Shown: positions 5,487-9,469 of the stretch, piece by piece
Layout of the letters: each line of letters begins with the position of its first letter
How positions within the stretch are numbered: position 1 is the first letter of the stretch
Source: Candidatus Nomurabacteria bacterium
GTDB taxonomy: Bacteria; Patescibacteriota; Minisyncoccia; Phycocordibacterales; UBA9973
DNA length: 9,469 bases
Reading direction: 5' to 3'
Assembly: GCA_020846955.1 (NCBI GenBank)
Contig: JADLCZ010000090.1
Span: 1-9,469 of the forward strand
Translations under genes and position numbers: made by a program
The notes under the pieces: generated by a model
What the model was told of the DNA's origin: nothing
The model's database searches: none
Seen by the model: only the letters and a program-made list of their open reading frames with translations

Positions 5487-5963
5487 TTATTCTACCACAA
5501 GAGCATCGATATCTTTATCGATAGTCTCTTCGTTTATTGGGCCTGCTTCAGCTTCCACAGCTTTGGCTGTACGGCGTTTTGCTCCCATACCACCTTCAGT
5601 CTTTGTGTAGGCACGCTTTGGAGACATTGTGCTCTCTCGAACAGTCTTGATTAAAAGAAATCGGATTATTGATTCGTTTTTATCAAGCAAGTCTTTTACC
5701 TTAAGAATGTTTGCTGTTGGGATTTCAAATTTTACCCAACCGAAATATCCTGTAGAAAACTTTGCTTTTTTGTTCAAGATTGTACGAGACATCTCGTAAG
5801 CAAGCTCAATAACTTTCGGATATTCATCCGAGATAAATTGTGCTCCATTCCCTGACAACATATCCTTTAATGCTGTAACCTCACCTCCTACATTCTCTTC
5901 CGCAATAGTCGGGACAAGTAAATACCCCACCTCATATACGGTCATTTTTATTTCTTTTTCCAT
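5487..5963 (-). CDS. rpsF: 30S ribosomal protein S6
   Basis: Partner of S18 on the 30S platform. 158 aa. The S6 ferredoxin-like core is residues 8-111: TVYEVGYLLVPT as strand 1, the helix of residues 26-38, YPKVIELAYEM, KKAKFSTGYFGWVKFEI, the helix around KVKDLLDKN, and IIRFLLIKTVRE as the last strand. A basic then acidic tail of about 45 residues (113-158; KRAYTKTEGGMGAKRRTAK, then Glu/Asp-rich) is longer than in short S6 proteins. The Met at residue 7 is a possible alternative start. It is the first gene of the rpsF-ssb-rpsR operon, with a strong promoter about 155 bp upstream. The leader contains a stem-loop and, immediately before the ATG, array R5. In other bacteria the S6:S18 dimer represses this operon by binding its leader. 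Confidence 0.97.
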   Translation of the reverse strand: MEKEIKMTVYEVGYLLVPTIAEENVGGEVTALKDMLSGNGAQFISDEYPKVIELAYEMSRTILNKKAKFSTGYFGWVKFEIPTANILKVKDLLDKNESIIRFLLIKTVRESTMSPKRAYTKTEGGMGAKRRTAKAVEAEAGPINEETIDKDIDALVVE

Positions 5964-5969
5964 TTAAGA

Positions 5970-6039
5970 TTAGGTTCTAGCTTCTAGGGACTAGGTTCTA
6001 GTGGAATTCCACTTACACCTAGAAACTAGCTACTAGCAC
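5970..6039. repeat. CTAG-heptad array R5 (rpsF leader), inverted copy
   Basis: On the + strand: tetramers at 5970 (TTAG), 5977, 5984, 5991 and 5998, spacers GTT, CTT, GGA, GTT; core with the 14-bp palindrome AGTGGAATTCCACT (6000-6013); then 6019, 6026 and 6033, spacers AAA, CTA, CAC. Read on the minus strand, the first group becomes the conserved right half (AAC, TCC, AAG, AAC, then CTAAT). The copy is therefore inverted relative to R2-R4. Its conserved end stops 6 bp before the rpsF ATG, as R2 stops 4 bp before that of efp. It would be transcribed in the rpsF 5' leader. Confidence 0.92.
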
Positions 6040-6060
6040 CTTTGAATTTTTAATAATATA

Positions 6061-6109
6061 TCTCGCTATGGACCTAAGTGATACGTTTTCAGGAACGCAT
6101 CAAACGAGA
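6061..6109 (-). promoter_or_regulatory. Structured start of the rpsF operon leader
   Basis: On the minus strand an outer 5-bp stem TCTCG/CGAGA (6105-6109 with 6061-6065) encloses an inner 8-bp stem GATGCGTT/AACGTATC (6094-6101 with 6080-6087), which needs one G-U pair and is capped by a 6-nt loop. The strands between the stems are unequal, 3 nt against 14 nt. The element begins within a few bases of the predicted transcription start. Two helices with an asymmetric internal loop in an rpsF leader suggest an S6:S18 autoregulatory site. I do not see a clear CCG box of the described motif, so this is a candidate only. Confidence 0.4.
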
Positions 6110-6116
6110 CTTCATC

Positions 6117-6145
6117 ATATTAGCAGAAATCCGAGCCTTTGTCTA
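6117..6145 (-). promoter_or_regulatory. Sigma-70-type promoter for rpsF-ssb-rpsR
   Basis: Minus strand: -35 TAGACA (6140-6145), a 17-bp spacer, and -10 TAATAT (6117-6122) preceded by TGC, giving an extended -10. Transcription would start near 6110 and leave a leader of about 147 nt before the rpsF ATG. The -35 begins only 7 bp beyond the stop of the upstream minus-strand gene. No terminator is visible between them, so read-through into the operon is also possible. Confidence 0.65.
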
Positions 6146-6151
6146 TATCAA

Positions 6152-7663
6152 TTATTTCTTTAAAACACAATCTGGTAAATGCTCTAAAATATCTATAGTA
6201 TGAGATGCATTGTTTACGTCGTTTAGCCCACCAAACCTTATATTCATATACTCAACATTTTCAATCATTCGCTTTATAGCAAGCTGGACAGTCTTTTTCA
6301 TTTCAGGATTTAATTCAAAATCATTTGGGAGTTCTGTAAATGGTAGCAATTCGTGGGATAAATCATGGATCAAATTCATGATTTCATTCTTCTTTTCTGG
6401 AATTTTTGTTTCTAAAAGCTTTTTTTCAAGCATTTTCGTTGCTAGGGTTAAGTGTTCATTTAATTTAATTGAATCCTTCGTATACACATCATACATAGTC
6501 AGAGCATCTAATGTATGCGCCCCATCGCAAGCTAGGCCTTCTATCTTTAAAGTTTTTGATCTTAATTCACTCTCTTTTTTACTAAATTTTTCTTCAGTAG
6601 ACATCGTTGTATCGAGCATAAAATCAAGCCTTTTTTGGTTGATATTATTTAATTCTTTTAAAGTAACAGGATTTCCAACATTACTTCCAAGAGAGAAATC
6701 TTTTTCTATTCCTTTCTTTTTAAGTTCTAGTATGGCTGTTGTGATCCACTCAACTTCATTTGGATTTAGTGTTGAACCAAATCTAGATATTATTAAATTA
6801 TCTGGATTTTTAGCATCACATTGATAGTGTGCTGGGTTGCTAATATCATCTATTATTTTTTTTACTAATTCTGCATTTTCTCCACCTTCTTTTATCAGTT
6901 TGTCATAAGCTCCTGAGCGCAACAATGCATATGCTGTACTTCCTAAATGATACTCTCGCGTTTCTCGACGTGTATCTTCAAGATATTCATTATATTTTTT
7001 TTCTTCTTGTGACAATTTTTCACCTTCTATCCAATTACGATGAATACTCAAATAATCCTCAAACCCATTCTGAATTTGAAATGAACCCTCCTTTGCCAAT
7101 GAATCATAATCTGACTTTATTTTGTCGAGAGCTTTTGCTTTCTGCTCATCGTTATATAAATGTAAATTCTTTCCAGCCAAAAATCCTTCAAAAGACATTT
7201 TGGGGGACTTTTCATAGTAAATTGAATCCCCAGTTTTTCCAATTAACTCCAAAAATTCCTTTGTACTAAATTTTGGATTATCCCCCAATGCAAGTATCGC
7301 GTGGTCATGACTATAAATTTTTTCATATTTTTTGTATCGATTATTATAGTGACTTTCTATATCTTTAGGAATTTGGTTTATCACATCATCACGTAGAATA
7401 TTTATTGTTTTATTTATGCGCTCCCTATTTATAAAAGTTTCAAAATTATTTTTTTGTTGTTCTTCTTTTTTGTCATTAAAGTGTCCTGTGGTATCTGGAT
7501 TGATTTCTTTTGGTTTAATAACCTCTGCATGAATTGCAGGTAGATTAAATTCTTGATTAGAAATTTGTTTATCCCCCGTTTTACTTGGAATAGCTGTTAG
7601 AGTAACAGCCCCTGCTACCTCTAAACCTTTTTTAATATTTTTAAAAAAATTTCCTTCTTTCAT
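6152..7663 (-). CDS. Hypothetical protein, 503 aa, helical and hydrophilic
   Basis: I do not recognise a family. The first 30 residues (FFKNIKKGLEVAGAVTLTAIPS) are basic then mildly hydrophobic, a weak candidate for a signal or membrane-associating helix interrupted by a Glu; there is no convincing transmembrane segment elsewhere. The remainder is charged, Lys/Glu/Asn/Ile-rich and predicted mainly helical. Stretches worth searching are the middle segment YHLGSTAYALLRSGAYDKLIKEGG, the region GLACDGAHTLDALTMYDVY with an isolated Cys, and LIHDLSHELLPFTELP near the C-terminus. No nuclease, protease or nucleotide-binding motif is evident. The gene is noticeably AT-richer than tatD, ftsK or recA, which may mean relaxed constraint or later acquisition. 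It lies 21 bp after tatD on the same strand, so it may be co-transcribed with metG-tatD, although a possible promoter overlaps the tatD end. The intact long frame supports it as a real gene. Confidence 0.85.
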   Translation of the reverse strand: MKEGNFFKNIKKGLEVAGAVTLTAIPSKTGDKQISNQEFNLPAIHAEVIKPKEINPDTTGHFNDKKEEQQKNNFETFINRERINKTINILRDDVINQIPKDIESHYNNRYKKYEKIYSHDHAILALGDNPKFSTKEFLELIGKTGDSIYYEKSPKMSFEGFLAGKNLHLYNDEQKAKALDKIKSDYDSLAKEGSFQIQNGFEDYLSIHRNWIEGEKLSQEEKKYNEYLEDTRRETREYHLGSTAYALLRSGAYDKLIKEGGENAELVKKIIDDISNPAHYQCDAKNPDNLIISRFGSTLNPNEVEWITTAILELKKKGIEKDFSLGSNVGNPVTLKELNNINQKRLDFMLDTTMSTEEKFSKKESELRSKTLKIEGLACDGAHTLDALTMYDVYTKDSIKLNEHLTLATKMLEKKLLETKIPEKKNEIMNLIHDLSHELLPFTELPNDFELNPEMKKTVQLAIKRMIENVEYMNIRFGGLNDVNNASHTIDILEHLPDCVLKK

Positions 7664-7667
7664 GCCT

Positions 7668-7695
7668 ATAATAGGTTTTAATTGTTAAATTCCAA
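7668..7695 (-). promoter_or_regulatory. Possible leaderless promoter for the 503-aa protein
   Basis: Minus strand: TATTAT (7668-7673) with TTGGAA (7690-7695) 16 bp upstream, four of six matches to the -35 consensus. The -10 ends 4 bp before the ATG at 7663, so transcription would begin at or within the start codon and the mRNA would be leaderless. It overlaps the tatD stop codon. The surrounding DNA is AT-rich, so a chance match is possible. Confidence 0.35.
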
Positions 7696-8572
7696 ATACT
7701 CTTTTGGTATTTATTATAATCTGGTTTGCTACTTCCTCCACACTCAAACCTTTGATTTCTGCAATTTTCTTAACTACTTCAATTACATATACTGGTTCAT
7801 TGCGCTTGCCACGGTATGGTATTGGTGTGATGTACGGCGAATCGGTTTCGGACATTATCATATCAAGTGGTGTAGACTTCACTACCTCGTCATAATCATG
7901 AGTAAATGTAATCACACCTGTAAATGATAGGGTAAATCCGAAATCAACAAATCCTTTTGCGTCTTCAAGACTTCCTGCAAAGAAATGTACGTCCCCTTTT
8001 ACTTTTGCATGCTCTTTCAATATTTCTAATGCGTCAGCATAAGCATTTCTTTCTGGCTCGCTGGTTACTTGTGGTGAGGACGTTCGGCTGAGCTCAGTCG
8101 AAGCACTTGTCGAACCATTGCGAATATGTAGCATCAAAGGCTTATTGAATTCATTTGCTAGATTTATCTGCTCGATAAAAGCTTGTTTTTGCTTAGCAAT
8201 AGTTTCTGGTGTGCATCTATAGTAATCGAGCCCGCATTCCCCTATCCCAACAACCTTTGGATCTACAATTAATTTTTTGTATTCTTCATAATCAAAAACT
8301 TCACCACGACTTGTAAAAGCTTTGCCTTCTTCGCCAAGCTCTTTTGTATCATGATAAGATGCGCCAGTATGTATCGGGTGCAATCCGATAATCGCATAAA
8401 CACCATCGTATTTATTTGCAATCTCTACTGCGTGTCGTGATGTATCAATCTGTGTGCCAACATTAATCACAGCAACATCAGCGTCAAGTGCTCGTCGAAT
8501 AACATCATCTCGATCCTCATCAAATGCCTTAAAGTTCACATGTGAATGTATGTCTATGTATTTGAAATTCAT
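7685..8572 (-). CDS. tatD: TatD-family metal-dependent hydrolase (DNase-like)
   Basis: TIM-barrel amidohydrolase-superfamily protein; characterised members are Mg/Mn-dependent 3'-5' DNases or related hydrolases acting in the cytoplasm. 295 aa, longer than the usual 255-265. All metal ligands are visible: H9 and H11 in DIHSH, E112 in GIGECGLDYY, H149 in KPLMLHIRN, H196 in VHFFAGS and D243 in SETDSPY. The C-terminal half has YRGKRNEP and the VEEVANQIIINTKRVFGI ending. Two additions explain the length: about 72-100 (HDTKELGEEGKAF and following) and about 152-176, a Ser/Thr-rich stretch encoded by a palindromic repeat just after the H149 strand. The ATG is 1 bp after the metG stop, the common metG-tatD pairing. 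Exact substrate is not predictable. Confidence 0.95.
   Translation of the reverse strand: MNFKYIDIHSHVNFKAFDEDRDDVIRRALDADVAVINVGTQIDTSRHAVEIANKYDGVYAIIGLHPIHTGASYHDTKELGEEGKAFTSRGEVFDYEEYKKLIVDPKVVGIGECGLDYYRCTPETIAKQKQAFIEQINLANEFNKPLMLHIRNGSTSASTELSRTSSPQVTSEPERNAYADALEILKEHAKVKGDVHFFAGSLEDAKGFVDFGFTLSFTGVITFTHDYDEVVKSTPLDMIMSETDSPYITPIPYRGKRNEPVYVIEVVKKIAEIKGLSVEEVANQIIINTKRVFGI
8083..8102. repeat. Palindromic repeat inserted in frame within tatD
   Basis: A 20-bp palindrome centred on GAGCTC: on the minus strand TTCGACTGAGCTCAGCCGAA, with nine of ten base pairs complementary and the tenth a G-T pair. A further TTCGAC-type half-copy lies beside it (around 8110-8115, read as GTTCGACAAG on the minus strand), and the repeat-derived stretch probably covers about 8048-8119. 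It encodes STSASTELSRTSS in the TatD reading frame. From memory, similar TTCGACTGNGCTCAG palindromes recur between genes in other bacterial genomes; this I cannot check here. Confidence 0.75.
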
Positions 8573-8573
8573 A

Positions 8574-9469
8574 TTAATCTTTTCTTAAAAACAAAGGCTC
8601 ACTTGGTTTTTTGTTTTCTTTTATTAATTGTTTTAATTTTACATTTGTCTCGGGCATTATTGGATTGAGCATGCGAGCTATTGTGTGCAAATCTATTATC
8701 ATTTCGGAAATCAATTCTTTACCCTTTTCAAGATCGACTTTCACCACTTTGAATGGCTCAGTATTTTGAATTTTTTTATCTAAATCCTGAATTTTCTCCC
8801 AAACATAATCTGTGGCTTTTTTAATATCAAAAGTTTCCAAGTGGTCAAAGAATTCTTGTGGTATGGAATTCTCTGGAATCTCTGGACACTTTTCTAAATA
8901 TTTTTCTGAAAGTGTAAGCAAACGAGATGAAAGGTTTCCAAGACCATTCGCTAGCCCTGAGTTGTACGCATCTTTAAATCGTTCAATAGTAAATGGTGAG
9001 TCTTCAAAATTGCTGACTTCGCGGAGAAGGAAATAGCGCAAAGCGTCTGTGCCATACTCTTTTACTATATCACTCGGGTCTACTACATTACCTAGGGTTT
9101 TGCTCATTTTAAGGCCTCCGTCAGCTGTTATAAAGCCATTTACCACGATTTGGTGGGAATTAGGAACACCAGCTGCCATAAGCATTGCTTGCCACATAGC
9201 GCTCTGGAAACGTGTATTGTCCTTGCCACAGTATTGTGTAGGATTGCCATTAACCCAGTATTTCTCAAAAAGATCCTCGTTGGGTTTACCAGCCGCAGCT
9301 TCAGCGGAGGCGGGCCATCCAAGTGTAGAAATATAATTTGTAAGTGCGTCAAACCACACATACATCACCTGGCTCTCGTCCCCCGGTACTGGTATTCCCC
9401 ACGGCATTTTGGACCTTAGGCGCGAGATAGAGAAGTCTTGCAAACCATTTTCAACAAAAGAAATAATTT
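8574..9469 (-). CDS. metG: Methionyl-tRNA synthetase, C-terminal part (5'-truncated by window edge)
   Basis: Charges tRNA-Met with methionine. The frame is open to the last base of the window; the TTG at 9441-9443 is internal, since upstream residues (IISFVENGLQDFSISR) continue the class I core. Visible parts are WGIPVPGD, the QVMYVWFDALTNYISTLGWP substrate region, YCGKDNTRFQSAMWQAMLMAAG, and the catalytic loop KMSKT at nt 9096-9110 (the KMSKS signature). An alpha-helical anticodon-binding domain follows (DALRYFLLREV, GLANGLGNLSSRLL, NPIMPET). The HIGH motif and zinc region lie outside the window. No C-terminal EMAP/Trbp111 dimerisation domain follows, so this is the short form. A small Ala-rich insertion (ASAEAAAGKPNED, nt about 9273-9311) follows GWP. 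tatD starts 1 bp after the stop, so the two are almost certainly co-transcribed. Confidence 0.96.
   Translation of the reverse strand, partial: IISFVENGLQDFSISRLRSKMPWGIPVPGDESQVMYVWFDALTNYISTLGWPASAEAAAGKPNEDLFEKYWVNGNPTQYCGKDNTRFQSAMWQAMLMAAGVPNSHQIVVNGFITADGGLKMSKTLGNVVDPSDIVKEYGTDALRYFLLREVSNFEDSPFTIERFKDAYNSGLANGLGNLSSRLLTLSEKYLEKCPEIPENSIPQEFFDHLETFDIKKATDYVWEKIQDLDKKIQNTEPFKVVKVDLEKGKELISEMIIDLHTIARMLNPIMPETNVKLKQLIKENKKPSEPLFLRKD

Noticed and set aside
3530..6039. CRISPR array
   Set aside because: The repeating unit is a 4-bp motif with 3-bp spacers in short, opposed blocks between genes. There are no 20-40 bp repeats with unique spacers and no cas genes.
6210..6824. 204-codon open frame on the + strand opposite the 503-aa gene
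   Set aside because: It is Phe/Ser/Ile-rich, as expected from reading antisense to an AT-rich Lys/Glu-rich gene, and has no family features or start signals.

Overview
The window looks like a piece of a small-genome bacterial chromosome from the Candidate Phyla Radiation (Patescibacteria), most likely the Parcubacteria side. The evidence is the housekeeping gene content, start codons without recognisable Shine-Dalgarno sequences, an EF-P whose tip loop is not the usual KPGKG type, a very short S18, and many short palindromic or repetitive intergenic elements. No in-frame TGA codon is seen in any gene, so the standard code with TGA as a stop fits. The placement is inferred from protein features, not from a database search.

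Layout. The + strand carries ftsK (5' end outside the window), a small membrane-anchored Ig-like protein, recA, a four-helix-bundle (S23/Avd-like) protein and efp. A perfect 15-bp stem at 4615-4649, flanked by A and T tracts, separates efp from the convergent minus-strand genes. The minus strand, read from right to left, carries metG (5' end outside the window), tatD, a 503-aa protein I do not recognise, and the operon rpsF-ssb-rpsR (S6, SSB, S18). The rpsF operon has a good promoter at 6117-6145 and a stem-loop at the very start of its leader. The genes cover chromosome translocation and recombination (FtsK, RecA, SSB), translation (EF-P, S6, S18, MetRS) and TatD-type metal-dependent hydrolysis.

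The most unusual content is a family of five arrays built on a 7-bp period, CTAGNNN, at 3530-3563, 3926-4004, 4866-4936, 5403-5471 and 5970-6039. A complete copy has two opposed half-arrays of 4-5 heptads around a short core that usually contains GAATTC. One half-array is conserved between copies (CTAGAAC at both ends, then CTAAT). The copies sit in every junction from the end of recA to upstream of rpsF, except the efp/rpsR terminator. The gene for the four-helix-bundle protein lies inside one such element: removing the gene and its adjoining half-array would leave an ordinary gene-less copy between recA and efp. I propose that the protein and the CTAG-heptad arrays form an autonomous/non-autonomous repeat system, comparable in logic to REP/RAYT pairs. 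This is inference.

Two other palindromes are notable: a perfect 16-bp hairpin just upstream of recA, and a near-perfect 20-bp palindrome carried in frame inside tatD, where it adds about 25 residues to the protein. The stretches without genes are all under 200 bp and are almost entirely explained by these repeats, the terminator, promoters and the rpsF leader.
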